This document shows, in pieces, positions 32,321-47,302 of a DNA stretch of 47,320 nt. A model generated the notes under the pieces. It did not search any database and was not told where the DNA came from. It was given only the letters and a program-made list of their open reading frames with translations. How positions within the stretch are numbered: the stretch's first letter is position 1; each line of letters opens with the position of its first letter. Source of the DNA: Pseudomonadota bacterium (lineage in GTDB: Bacteria; Cyanobacteriota; Vampirovibrionia; Obscuribacterales; Obscuribacteraceae); assembly GCA_021324135.1 (NCBI GenBank), contig JAJPJO010000553.1, positions 1 to 47,320 of the forward strand, in the 5' to 3' direction. The translations under genes and the position numbers were made by a program.

Positions 32321-33247
32321 ATGGATGAGTTCATTCTGATCGATGGCGCCACCGGTTATCTCGGCAGTCATCTCACTAATCAATTGCGCTGCCAGGGGCG
32401 TAATGTTCGCTGCCTGGTTCGCAAAGAGTCAAGTGCAGAAGATGTGAGAGTCTTGAGCGATTCAGGGGCGGAGATAGTCAGGGGAAGTATGGCCGATGAG
32501 CAGGAGTGCGAGCAGTTCTTTCAGGGCGCCAGATACGCAGTGCATCTCATCGGCAGCATAGCGCCGCCAAAGGGTCAAACGTTTGTCGATCTGCATCAAA
32601 ACCTGAGCCGCGCCTTCGCTCAAGCGGCGAAGCGCTCCGGGGTGCAAAAGATCCTGCTTGTCACTGCGCTGGGCACGTCAGCCGACGCCGTTTCGCAATA
32701 TCATAAGACCAAGTGGCTGGCGGAGGAGGAGGTCAGGAAAGTCGGACTGCGCTACACGATTCTCAGACCATCCTTGCTCGTCGGCAGGTTGTTCGGGCGC
32801 CGGGACAGCAAACTGGTCAGGAGATTGCTGCAGTTGATCGACGACAAGCCGTTCGTGCCGCTAATAAACGGCGGTGCGAACAAAATTCAGCCCCTCTTTA
32901 TAAAGGATATGGTCGAGGCAGCCTCGCGCTGCCTTTCTGATTCGTATGATGGGGAAACAATCGAGCTTGGCGGCTCGACCGTCTTATCGATGCGCCGTTT
33001 TGTCGAAGCTTTACAGGAGGTTGTTGGCAAGAGAAAACCGATAATCAATCTGAGGCCGGAAGCCGGTAAACTTGTAGCATCGTTGATGGAGATGGTGCAG
33101 GAAGTACCGACTTTGAGTAAGGATCAGGTCGTCTTGTCCATGTCCGATAACATCTGCCAGGCAAACGGGCTCAGCCGAATACTGGGAACAGATGGATCAT
33201 CCCTCGACGAGGCATTGGGCACCTATCGTCGAGAGTCGACTGGCTGA
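32321..33247 (+). CDS. Atypical SDR NAD(P)-binding oxidoreductase (NmrA/NDUFA9-like), second of three
   Basis: The product has 308 residues with the dinucleotide motif G-A-T-G-Y-L-G-S-H at the N-terminus, V-T-A-L-G-T-S in place of the usual active Ser strand, and Y-H-K-T-K as a possible Y-x3-K. The C-terminal G-G-S-T-V-L-S-M-R-R-F region recalls NDUFA9 or quinone-binding atypical SDRs. Whether it is a true dehydrogenase or a binding subunit cannot be told. It starts 13 bases after the DUF962 gene and ends 5 bases before the third SDR. Confidence 0.8.
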   Translation: MDEFILIDGATGYLGSHLTNQLRCQGRNVRCLVRKESSAEDVRVLSDSGAEIVRGSMADEQECEQFFQGARYAVHLIGSIAPPKGQTFVDLHQNLSRAFAQAAKRSGVQKILLVTALGTSADAVSQYHKTKWLAEEEVRKVGLRYTILRPSLLVGRLFGRRDSKLVRRLLQLIDDKPFVPLINGGANKIQPLFIKDMVEAASRCLSDSYDGETIELGGSTVLSMRRFVEALQEVVGKRKPIINLRPEAGKLVASLMEMVQEVPTLSKDQVVLSMSDNICQANGLSRILGTDGSSLDEALGTYRRESTG

Positions 33248-33252
33248 AGGAC

Positions 33253-34260
33253 ATGACCGAGGAGAAGCAGGAGATCAAGAAAATTCTGGTCACCGGAGCG
33301 AGCGGATTTATCGGCTCGAACCTCGTCTTGCGCCTTGTCGAAGAAGGCTATTCGGTGCGCACTTTCGGCCGCTCAGGCACGCCGGCGAAGCGGCTGCGCG
33401 ACCTCCCCATCGAGCACGTCAGCGGTGATGTGACGAATGTCGAGTCGATCACATCGGCAGTGGAGGGGTGCGATGTCGTTTTCCATCTTGCCGGCCTTGT
33501 TTCATACAAGAAGCGGGATGTTCACCGACAGTACGGCGTCAATGTCGTCGGCACACGCAATGTCATGGAAGCGGCTTTCAAGGCCGAGGTGAAACGGGTC
33601 ATTCATACGAGCTCAGTGGCGGCCATGGGCATACCCAAAGAAGGCGAGATCGGCAACGAGGAGTTGATGTACAATCTCGGCGGGCTGGGCTTGAACTATT
33701 GCGATTCCAAGTATGCCGCCGAGCAAGAGGTGAAGCTGCTGGTCAAGCGCGGCTTGCCGGTGATCATTCTGGCGCCTGGTATCACATTTGGTGAAGGCGA
33801 CAAACACCCGCATCACCATGCGATCTTCACGGCCCTGGCCAAAGGCGCGCTTATCGGTGTCCCCAAAGGCGGTGTCACCTTTTCCGATATCAATGATGTC
33901 GTCGATGCCCACATAAAGGCAATGACGATGGGCAGGCCCGGCGAGCGCTATTGTCTGACGAGCGTTAATCTTACATACAAACAAGCCGCCGAGGTCTTCG
34001 CTAAGGTGCAAAAGGTGCGGCCGCCTCTCTTCGAGATTCCCGGTCCGTTCCTTCTTGGACTGAGCTCATTTGCCGAAACAGTGCTTCCCCTTTTCGGCAT
34101 GGAGTCTCCTGTCTCAAGGCAAGCGGCATGGCTTGCTCAACACAAAATTTTCTTCAGCAATGAAAAGGCAGTCGCTGAGCTCGATTTCAAACCAACACCT
34201 TTTGAAGACACGATCCGCCGCGTGGCACCATACTATCTCTATCCAAAATCGAAGCGCTAA
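33253..34260 (+). CDS. Extended SDR NAD(P)-dependent dehydrogenase/epimerase, third of three
   Basis: The product has 335 residues. G-A-S-G-F-I-G-S-N near residue 14 binds the cofactor, H-T-S-S-V-A-A is the Ser strand and Y-C-D-S-K is the catalytic Y-x3-K. D-I-N-D-V-V-D-A-H and the C-terminal D-F-K-P-T-P-F-E-D match the dihydroflavonol reductase/3-beta-HSD-like group. GAAGGA lies four bases before the ATG at 33253. This is the last gene of the operon; a likely terminator follows about 90 bases later. Confidence 0.88.
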   Translation: MTEEKQEIKKILVTGASGFIGSNLVLRLVEEGYSVRTFGRSGTPAKRLRDLPIEHVSGDVTNVESITSAVEGCDVVFHLAGLVSYKKRDVHRQYGVNVVGTRNVMEAAFKAEVKRVIHTSSVAAMGIPKEGEIGNEELMYNLGGLGLNYCDSKYAAEQEVKLLVKRGLPVIILAPGITFGEGDKHPHHHAIFTALAKGALIGVPKGGVTFSDINDVVDAHIKAMTMGRPGERYCLTSVNLTYKQAAEVFAKVQKVRPPLFEIPGPFLLGLSSFAETVLPLFGMESPVSRQAAWLAQHKIFFSNEKAVAELDFKPTPFEDTIRRVAPYYLYPKSKR

Positions 34261-34345
34261 TCTTGTGACTGTCAGCAGGGATCAAATTTAGATCTTTCAA
34301 GATCGCGATTCGGCGTCTTTGAAAACGAATGGGTTGTTAGCCCCG

Positions 34346-34399
34346 CGCACCACTGTGATCAGGCACCGTGAGTGGTGCGGCAATGCGCACGGTTTTTTT
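34346..34399 (+). terminator. Likely intrinsic terminator of the seven-gene operon
   Basis: CGCACCACT (34346-34354) pairs with AGTGGTGCG (34371-34379). CCGTG (34366-34370) can also pair with CACGG (34388-34392), directly before a seven-base T-run at 34393-34399. The two stems overlap, so they are alternative folds; the second has the classical hairpin-plus-U-tract layout. Confidence 0.6.
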
Positions 34400-34497
34400 C
34401 TTCCCGTCCAATCATAATTGCCAGCGCATATAGAGCAAGGGTGGATCGCAACCGGGGTGCAGTTCCCTAGGAAAAGAAGAAAAAGAGGTATTAGATC

Positions 34498-35682
34498 ATG
34501 GTAGAGCAAATAACATTTACTGGTGATACTCCGGCTCCGTCCACAGGCGCTGCCAAGGCGGATTGGCTCAAGGCGGCAGGCGCGGCACTGTCGAGTCCCG
34601 CGGATGCCAGACCGACAACTGGTTCTGCAAGTCCTGGTACGCAGAGAGAAACGACTCCGAGTTCTGTGAGAGAAACAACCGCCAGTGACGGCAGAGCCAC
34701 AAGCCCGACCACTGCCCAGAACACAACTGAGATAAACGGCAGCAAAGCTGAGTTGCAAGACAAGCCGGAGCCGAAGGTTTATCCCGAAGCGCAAAGCCAA
34801 CTGGCGGTGAAACGCAGATTGATGCTGGAGCAGACCAACACAACTGAAGCTTTCAACGGCGCAGTGCAAAACGCCGTCAGTGATGCAGTCAGACAACATT
34901 TGAGAAACGGTTGGCAACCAGGCTCTGAAAGAGAGCTGAGCGCGGCGATTCGAGAAGCGGTTCAAACCGTGCTTCAGAACCCGCAATGGCAAGAGCGCTT
35001 CAACAACGATATTGATAATGCCGATGCGACATTGCAGCGCCATCCCAAAATCGCTCTGGAAATCAAGGACGCGAAAAAAGCGGTGCAGGAAGCCGGTGAG
35101 GAATCAAAGCGCCTGGAAAACAAATACGCTAAGGAAATCAGTTCGTTGCCCGAGCCCGTACAGCAGAAGTTGAAACAACTGGAAGAGATGGATGCGGTTC
35201 GCAAATTTGGGACACCATCATTGGTAGATCAATATTTGAAAAAGAATTTTCCGAACATCTACGATACCAGGCTGGGTATGCAGCGAGCTCAGCAAGATCT
35301 AAACAACAAACAGCAAGAGCTCAAAACTCTGGAGCAGGTAAGAGACAAACCGGTACAAGCTCGTCTTGCGGCAGCGGAATTTCTCTTGCAGCGAGGCGGA
35401 AAGGGCGACGACAGTGCCGCCATCGCGTTGCTCGGACAGGTAGTCGATGCCGATCCAAACGGGGTAAGAGACCAATATTTTCCAACCATGCTAAACCTGA
35501 TCGAAAGATCCGGTGCGCTTCACGACAAGCGCTTTTTGAAGACCCTCGAGGAAAACGGAATCGATCCCATGATTTTCGAACGAAAAATCAGACAAACCAG
35601 GGAACTGAAGTTGCAATCCGAGCCCGGGAAGAAAATCAAACCGGCGAAAGTGTTAGATCTGCCTGTTGTGGACATTGGTTGA
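34498..35682 (+). CDS. Protein of unknown function, first of a tandem paralogous pair
   Basis: The product has 394 residues, with AAAGAGG upstream of the ATG. It opens with M-V-E-Q-I-T-F and an A-K-A-D-W-L-K-A-A-G-A-A-L motif, followed by a Ser/Thr/Pro-rich linker to about residue 85. The rest is helical, with V-Q-T-V-L-Q-N-P-Q-W-Q-E-R-F and a TPR-like A-E-F-L-L-Q-R-G-G-K segment. No signal peptide, membrane helix or catalytic motif is visible. The neighbour at 36099 shares the same order of motifs. I do not recognise the family. Confidence 0.7.
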   Translation: MVEQITFTGDTPAPSTGAAKADWLKAAGAALSSPADARPTTGSASPGTQRETTPSSVRETTASDGRATSPTTAQNTTEINGSKAELQDKPEPKVYPEAQSQLAVKRRLMLEQTNTTEAFNGAVQNAVSDAVRQHLRNGWQPGSERELSAAIREAVQTVLQNPQWQERFNNDIDNADATLQRHPKIALEIKDAKKAVQEAGEESKRLENKYAKEISSLPEPVQQKLKQLEEMDAVRKFGTPSLVDQYLKKNFPNIYDTRLGMQRAQQDLNNKQQELKTLEQVRDKPVQARLAAAEFLLQRGGKGDDSAAIALLGQVVDADPNGVRDQYFPTMLNLIERSGALHDKRFLKTLEENGIDPMIFERKIRQTRELKLQSEPGKKIKPAKVLDLPVVDIG

Positions 35683-36098
35683 GGCAATCAGCAAATCAAC
35701 AAGAAATTTAAATCCCACACTATTTTACGGGGAATGAGGCAGCGAGTCGAAAGACCGCTGCTTCTGTTTCAACATCCAACAATTAGCCTTGCGCTGCTCA
35801 CATCTCAAATCACCATGCCGGGCTGCTTTGCGGATTGCCGCAGTGCCAAGCTGTTCAAATCGTCAGCTCGCCGGGTGCAAATGCGAAACTCATTGCTGTG
35901 CATGTGCACCATCGGCAGTGGCAAGCTCCAGCAAATCTGCAATTCAATGTCCAAACCCGAGGTGCACCGCATATAGAACCATCAAGGCAAACGCAATGCA
36001 CCCTATCTCCGCAGCGCAATTAAAGAAGAGTTGGAATGAAAATTCCTTTCGCGACGAGAAAACAAAAGAAGGTACACGACAGGTAAGAGGTGGAAATC
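35683..36098 (+). other. 416-bp gap between the paralogues
   Basis: Short open frames occur here (for example 35734-35976) but none has a convincing ribosome site or protein-like composition. A small hairpin around GCGG-att-GCCGC near 35828-35842 is the only structure noted. The paralogue at 36099 has its own AAGAGG site, so this may be a long leader or promoter region. Confidence 0.5.
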
Positions 36099-37214
36099 AT
36101 GGTAGACATAGCACAATACGTCAGCGAAGTTCCTACAACGGATGCAGCAAAGGCAAAGGGTGACTGGACACAAGCGGCAGGCGCGGCCCTTGCCAATCCA
36201 ACGCCGGCAGCCGCGGCAAACGGCGGTGAGCAAGCCATCAAAGCTGGTGGCAAGGTCGCAGTCGCCCAGGATGCGGGCGAGCCTGAGGCAAACAAAGTCG
36301 GTGAGGCTGCTATCGGCAAGCAAAAAATAGAGCTCGGTGAAAAGGGCGACTTCAAAAAACACCCGCTGACAACCAGAGAAGCTCTGGCGAATGCTCTGGA
36401 AGATTCAGTCTCGAACGTCACCCGCAATTTCATTCGAAACGGTTTGAGACCCGACACAGCGGAAGCCCTGGCGCAAGAAGTGCAGAGAACCGTTCAGGAT
36501 ATACTCAGCCAACCGCAATGGGATCAACGCTTCCGGCAGGATATTAGAAGCGCAGACCAGGCGCTCGCCAACCACCCTCAGATCGATCAGGAAATCATGA
36601 AGGCTGGTATGCAGGCCAAGAAGACATCGATGGCCGCGCGCCAGGCCGAAAAGGTCTACGGCGATTCATTTGCAAAACTGCCGCCTGACGTGCAAAAGAA
36701 ATTGAATCAGTGGGAAGAAATGAAGGGTGGATCGGAAATGGTCGATCAGTATCTAGCGAAATTCTATCCTGATGTCTATCAAAACAGAATGGATATGAAT
36801 AAGGCGCAATCGGAAGAATGGCATTCGATGGGCGCGCTTCAGAAGCTTTGTGATCTCAAGGATGCACCGAATCAAGCCAGAATGGATCGGGCCGAGTTCC
36901 TCCTGCAGCGCGGTGGCAAAGCTGATACCACGGCCGCAATCGAGCTGCTCGGACAGATCGTGGATAAGGATCCCAGCGCAGCCGTCGGCAAGGGAGCGAT
37001 ACGCTTCCGCGATCTGGTCCAGAGATCGGGGGCCCTTGAAGATCCCGTTTTTCTCAAGATTTTGAAAGACAACAAAATCGATCCGGAGACCCTTAGAGAT
37101 CAGAAAGCCAAAATCATCGATGGCAAGAAGCCGATGTTCCTTCCTCATTTCGATCAGAACAAAAAGCTCCAGAAGCAAGCGGCATTAGATTTGCCCGACA
37201 TGGAAATAGCTTGA
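36099..37214 (+). CDS. Protein of unknown function, second of the tandem pair
   Basis: The product has 371 residues from the ATG at 36099 (a GTG at 36090 is also in frame). AAGAGG upstream is the same spacing type as in its neighbour. The N-terminal K-G-D-W-T-Q-A-A-G-A-A-L and the later Q-D-I-L-S-Q-P-Q-W-D-Q-R-F and A-E-F-L-L-Q-R-G-G-K segments align with the paralogue, while the linker between them has no obvious similarity. That pattern means duplication followed by divergence, with the N-terminal tag conserved. Mostly helical, no signal or membrane segment. Function unknown. Confidence 0.7.
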   Translation: MVDIAQYVSEVPTTDAAKAKGDWTQAAGAALANPTPAAAANGGEQAIKAGGKVAVAQDAGEPEANKVGEAAIGKQKIELGEKGDFKKHPLTTREALANALEDSVSNVTRNFIRNGLRPDTAEALAQEVQRTVQDILSQPQWDQRFRQDIRSADQALANHPQIDQEIMKAGMQAKKTSMAARQAEKVYGDSFAKLPPDVQKKLNQWEEMKGGSEMVDQYLAKFYPDVYQNRMDMNKAQSEEWHSMGALQKLCDLKDAPNQARMDRAEFLLQRGGKADTTAAIELLGQIVDKDPSAAVGKGAIRFRDLVQRSGALEDPVFLKILKDNKIDPETLRDQKAKIIDGKKPMFLPHFDQNKKLQKQAALDLPDMEIA

Positions 37215-37241
37215 CCCAAACATGCTCATGGGTGCTCGCTA

Positions 37242-37280
37242 AAGGACCGCGCTGCGCAACCGCGTAGCGCGTCCTTGTTT
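37242..37280 (+). terminator. Intrinsic-terminator-like hairpin after the paralogue pair
   Basis: AAGGACCGCGCTGCGC (37242-37257) pairs with GCGTAGCGCGTCCTT (37262-37276) over about 15 bp with one bulged C and one G-T pair; loop AACC. A short TTGTTT tract follows. The stem is strong, the U-tract weak. Confidence 0.65.
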
Positions 37281-37400
37281 AATCAATCCCTGCCTGTGCC
37301 CAAAAGGGATTAATTTGCTGGCCATGGCGTGATAATCTAATAGCGTTACAGCTCAGTTAAGCTGACTGGCTTACTTGCTTACAGCACTCGCGCAGCCCTC

Positions 37401-38084
37401 ATGCCAAAGATTCTGCTCGTCGAGGACGACGTCAACCTGGCGAACACAGTTAAACAAGCGTTGGAAAACGAACGCTACAAGGTAGACATGTCTCACTCCG
37501 GTCGCGAGGCCACAGGAATGCTCGAGGCCTTCGAGTACGACGTGGTCATACTCGATTGGCAGTTGCCTGAGTTGAGCGGCATAGAAATATGCAAGCAATA
37601 TCGATCGCATGCCGGTGCCGCCCCGATTCTCATGCTCACCGGCAAGCGCGAAATCGAAGAGAAGGAGCTGGGTCTCGATTCAGGCGCGGACGACTATTTG
37701 ACCAAGCCGTTTCACATGAAGGAATTGTGCGCCCGGGTTCGGGCCCTGCTGCGCCGTCCGACCATGCTTCAGTCGGATGTCCTCCGCTGGGGGGACGTGG
37801 TGGTCGATACAAAAACGCACAAGGTGACCCGAGATGGTGAAGACGTCTCGCTCCAGCCGCTCGAGTATTCCGTTCTGGAATTCTTTTTCCGGCACCCGGG
37901 CGAGGTATTCAGCACCGAGGCGCTCTTGCGCCGCTGCTGGGAGGCGGACGCCGAGGTTTCCATCGACTCGCTCTATGTATGCATTCGAAAGATTCGCAAA
38001 AAAATCGATAAGGCGGGGCAGCCGTCATTGATTCAAACGGTTCATAGCCTCGGCTACCGCCTCAATGCCCCCGAGGAGCAGTAG
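37401..38084 (+). CDS. OmpR/PhoB-family response regulator
   Basis: The product has 227 residues. The receiver has the acidic pair E-D-D near residue 9, phospho-acceptor Asp52 (I-L-D-W-Q-L-P), the switch Thr (M-L-T-G-K) and the Lys in T-K-P-F. Residues 125-222 are a winged-helix DNA-binding domain of the OmpR class, ending in T-V-H-S-L-G-Y-R-L. There is no sensor kinase adjacent on this strand until the hybrid kinase at 40937, so it may be an orphan or depend on that kinase. The start has no obvious ribosome site. Confidence 0.93.
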   Translation: MPKILLVEDDVNLANTVKQALENERYKVDMSHSGREATGMLEAFEYDVVILDWQLPELSGIEICKQYRSHAGAAPILMLTGKREIEEKELGLDSGADDYLTKPFHMKELCARVRALLRRPTMLQSDVLRWGDVVVDTKTHKVTRDGEDVSLQPLEYSVLEFFFRHPGEVFSTEALLRRCWEADAEVSIDSLYVCIRKIRKKIDKAGQPSLIQTVHSLGYRLNAPEEQ

Positions 38085-38219
38085 CCGCATCGCTCAAAGA
38101 TGCCTATTGCCAAGAAGCGGCGGCGATTACGCCGGCGGCGTCGGAGCGTTTCCACTTTGATCAGGAATTGATCAACTCGAAAGCATATATTCACAGTCAG
38201 TTGCTGAGAGGACCCGCAC

Positions 38220-39086
38220 ATGGACGCACGTAATCTGGATCATCCAACCCCATCCTTTCTGGTCGAGTCTCAACTGCGCTTCAATCCCCGCGCCGATCAC
38301 GAGCCTCAAATCGAAAAGAAACCGCCCGCCCCCGAGGCCAGGCCCTATTCAATATTAATAGCGGAGAGCACGAGCGCCTTTGCTGCCCATGTGATCGGGC
38401 TCCTGCAGAGCGAGTTGAAATTTCCGGTCGCCTGCACAAGGGCAAACAGCTGCACGGAAGCGGCGGAGATGATCGATCAAATGGCGCCTGATCTGGTCGT
38501 ATTGGAGATGGCACCAGGCTCAAACAGCGTTCAAGTTGCCGGGCAAATATGGCAGAGCCGCCCGCAAGCAAAGATTCTCTTCTGGCCGGACAAGTGCCGC
38601 GAGACATATTTCCGCGATCTGGCGCTCACGACGATGCCTCCAGAAGCGCTTTATGGTTTTGTTGTAAAAACAAGCAGCGATGACCGTTTTGTCTATGCAG
38701 TGGCGAGCCTGCTCTTGCATAACAATGCTTACATCGATCCCTGCGCGCGCAAAGCGCAGAGCGCCCAACAGCACAACATGCTCAGCGATATCGATCTGGA
38801 GACCCTGCATGATCTGGCTCTGGGATTGACTGATAAAGCCATGGCGCAGCGACGCCTGCTCAGCTTGCGTGGCGTTCAGAATCGCATCAGCTCGCTTTAT
38901 AAGAAACTGCTCTTCGCCGAGGATAAGGCTTTGCAATCAAAAACGGCATCAGAGCTTGTAAACATGCGGGTGCGCTTGGTGTTTGAAGCGATGAGACGGG
39001 GCTTGATTTCAAGCGAGGAGCTGAGCCGTCTCGATACAGAATTCAACGACTGGATGGCTAAGAGCACCAGAGAGCCTAGAACCTGA
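38220..39086 (+). CDS. Degenerate response-regulator-like protein with LuxR-type HTH
   Basis: The product has 288 residues with a disordered N-terminus to about 40. Residues 42-170 follow a receiver pattern (S-I-L-I-A-E-S, D-L-V-V-L-E-M), but the site of the phospho-acceptor Asp is a Glu (Glu96) with a shortened loop. A Lys-like switch (V-K-T-S-S) is present. Residues 185-235 look like a LuxR/NarL helix-turn-helix (L-S-D-I-D-L-E-T-L then G-L-T-D-K-A-M-A). A pseudo-receiver with a Glu may be constitutively active or respond to something other than phosphate. GAGAGGA precedes the ATG. Confidence 0.65.
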   Translation: MDARNLDHPTPSFLVESQLRFNPRADHEPQIEKKPPAPEARPYSILIAESTSAFAAHVIGLLQSELKFPVACTRANSCTEAAEMIDQMAPDLVVLEMAPGSNSVQVAGQIWQSRPQAKILFWPDKCRETYFRDLALTTMPPEALYGFVVKTSSDDRFVYAVASLLLHNNAYIDPCARKAQSAQQHNMLSDIDLETLHDLALGLTDKAMAQRRLLSLRGVQNRISSLYKKLLFAEDKALQSKTASELVNMRVRLVFEAMRRGLISSEELSRLDTEFNDWMAKSTREPRT

Positions 39087-39140
39087 GCAGGTTGATTCAA
39101 CCGTTTACACCGCGGTTTAGCCTCATAGCCAGCGGGTACA

Positions 39141-40343
39141 ATGAAATCGGCCGGCGTAAAACGCGAAGTACCCTATTGCGCAACAGGAAGGGGCAAAACC
39201 TTGGTTAGTAGTAGCATTGCTGGTACGAATGTACCTGACGTTCCCAAAGGGACAACGGCCACAACCACCCAAAAACCATATCCCTGGATCATTCACCCGG
39301 TTTTCGACTTTTTCTTTGTCACCGGGGGTGGTGTGCTCGTATTCATGTTGATCAATTATCTGTACATGGACAAGCAGTGGCTCGTCCCGACGGATATGAG
39401 CCAACCGAGCCAGATGGCTCTGATCACAATCATGTTCATGAGCCAGCATATATTTGCCGACTCGCACAATACGGCCACATACATGCGAATCTGGGGGAGC
39501 AAGGAAGATCGAACTCGCTTCAAGTTTTACCGGACCTGGCTGGTCTATTCGATCATTCCGATCTTCGTTCTCGGGCTCACCAAGCCCGAGTTCACCAGCG
39601 CCCTGGTTTACCTTTATCTGATTACCGTCTTCTGGCATTATTCGATGCAGGCATTCGGCATCTCGATGATTTATTGCTATAAGCGCGGCTATTTCCTCAG
39701 TAATGTCGAGCGCGAAATCTTTCGCTGGATGATGCTGGCGATGTCGGGATACGTCATCGTTCGCTTCCTGACAATACAGGACTTCAGCCCGCGCAATTTC
39801 TACGGCGTGGCCATTCCGTTCTGGGGGCCGTTGCCGCCTCTATTTCTGCATGCGACAAGATGGATTGCCATCATACTTGCAGTGGCCTTCGGCTTCATCG
39901 TGATCAGAAAGTTTCTGCGCGAGAAAAAATTCTTACCGATTCCAGCCATTTTGCTAATTACGACCGTGGCTTGCCTGGGTCTTTCCAAAGGCACCGCCAA
40001 CGCGATGATGTGGTTTTACGTCCCGGGCTTCTATCACGGCAGCCAGTATCTGGCCGTCTGCCTGGCATACTACCTGAAAGAGCGCGGCATTCCACAGGGT
40101 ATGAATCCCTGGAATATGGCCACGGAAGTGCTTAAATGGCCTGCTCTAAAGTACATCGGCACGGTCATCCTCACCGGCTGCTTCTTCTATGTCGGCATCC
40201 CGCACTTCTTCATGCAGCTCGGATTGGATTACGGCATGGTCGGCGGCCTGGTTCTCGGCTGCGTCAACTACCATCACTTCATTACCGATGCGGCCATCTG
40301 GCGATTGCGCGACAAACACTGTCGAGACATGCTTCTGGCATGA
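39141..40343 (+). CDS. Polytopic membrane protein with conserved His/Asp motifs, unknown function
   Basis: The product has 400 residues from an ATG at 39141; a TTG at 39201, with AGGAAGGGG upstream, may be the true start. There are eight or nine hydrophobic helices. Conserved-looking polar sites lie inside or beside them: H103 and D107-S-H109, F-W-H166-Y, F-Y-H299-G, and N-Y-H368-H369-x3-D373. Such His/Asp clusters suggest a metal site, as in Brp/Blh-type carotenoid-cleaving or fatty-acid hydroxylase-like proteins, but I cannot assign a family. There is no signal peptide. The N-terminal 45 residues are polar and cytoplasmic-looking. Confidence 0.6.
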   Translation: MKSAGVKREVPYCATGRGKTLVSSSIAGTNVPDVPKGTTATTTQKPYPWIIHPVFDFFFVTGGGVLVFMLINYLYMDKQWLVPTDMSQPSQMALITIMFMSQHIFADSHNTATYMRIWGSKEDRTRFKFYRTWLVYSIIPIFVLGLTKPEFTSALVYLYLITVFWHYSMQAFGISMIYCYKRGYFLSNVEREIFRWMMLAMSGYVIVRFLTIQDFSPRNFYGVAIPFWGPLPPLFLHATRWIAIILAVAFGFIVIRKFLREKKFLPIPAILLITTVACLGLSKGTANAMMWFYVPGFYHGSQYLAVCLAYYLKERGIPQGMNPWNMATEVLKWPALKYIGTVILTGCFFYVGIPHFFMQLGLDYGMVGGLVLGCVNYHHFITDAAIWRLRDKHCRDMLLA

Positions 40344-40936
40344 GGTCGGCCCCGGGCCGGAATCGATGCGGGCATAAGGCGATTATGGCTTGGCAGACAA
40401 GCCTTTGAGCTACCATGACATCAGTTACATTTTCTCAAGTCAACCAACATTTAAGGTAAGAATTGCGGCCGCTGCTTGGTTCATATTGATAAAGTTAAGG
40501 AAGAATGCTTTTATGCAATCTAGAGTCCGAGTATTGAGAAATCAATCGCTCACATGTGTCCTGGTTGGTGTCAGACCTTCTCGAGCCGAACTCCGGGATC
40601 GTCCATCATCAGCTAAATGAGACCGAGCATTCCCTTCGTTTGGCTCGGAGCTCAGAAGAACCAGAGCGCGCAGAAATGCGAGCTCGATGAGACCCGAGAG
40701 GCTCGTCTTTAAATCGATCTCTCAAGTGAGTCCGACATCGCCGCTCGATTGAGCGGCGGCCATAAGCCCTGAGGCTGCGGCTCCAGATAGTTTCACGCTA
40801 TTGGAGGTGACTTGCCTCAGTTAGTGTTCTGACCGCAATCGCAAGGTTGCGGTGCGAACGTGCTCTAAATTTTGACCTAAATTTCCAGCAGACACTCTCA
40901 AGGTTCCTTCCACAATCAGATTCAGGAGTTACGAAC
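40344..40936. other. 593-bp intergenic region with several hairpins
   Basis: No convincing gene is seen. Hairpins are: CCGAGC/GCTCGG (40623-40648, 14-base loop), CGCCGCTC-gatt-GAGCGGCG (40739-40758, 8-bp stem) and ACCGCAA/TTGCGGT (40832-40853, 8-base loop). None is followed by a T-run. The frame at 40390-40620 is open but without a ribosome site or protein-like composition. A structured leader for the kinase mRNA is possible. Confidence 0.45.
40924..40928 (+). promoter_or_regulatory. Ribosome binding site deciding the start of the hybrid kinase
   Basis: AGGAG ends eight bases before the ATG at 40937. The frame is open back to 40847, but no better site lies there and the extra 30 residues do not look like part of the protein. 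Confidence 0.7.

Positions 40937-47302
<6,366 letters not shown>

Noticed and set aside
35734-35976. 80-codon frame between the paralogues
   Set aside because: No ribosome site and amino acid use unlike the neighbours; probably chance.
40390-40620. 76-codon frame before the hybrid kinase
   Set aside because: No ribosome site and no recognisable features; the surrounding hairpins suggest non-coding sequence.
40344-40936. tRNA or known riboswitch in the leader of the kinase
   Set aside because: I could not fit a cloverleaf or any riboswitch consensus that I know; only isolated hairpins are present.
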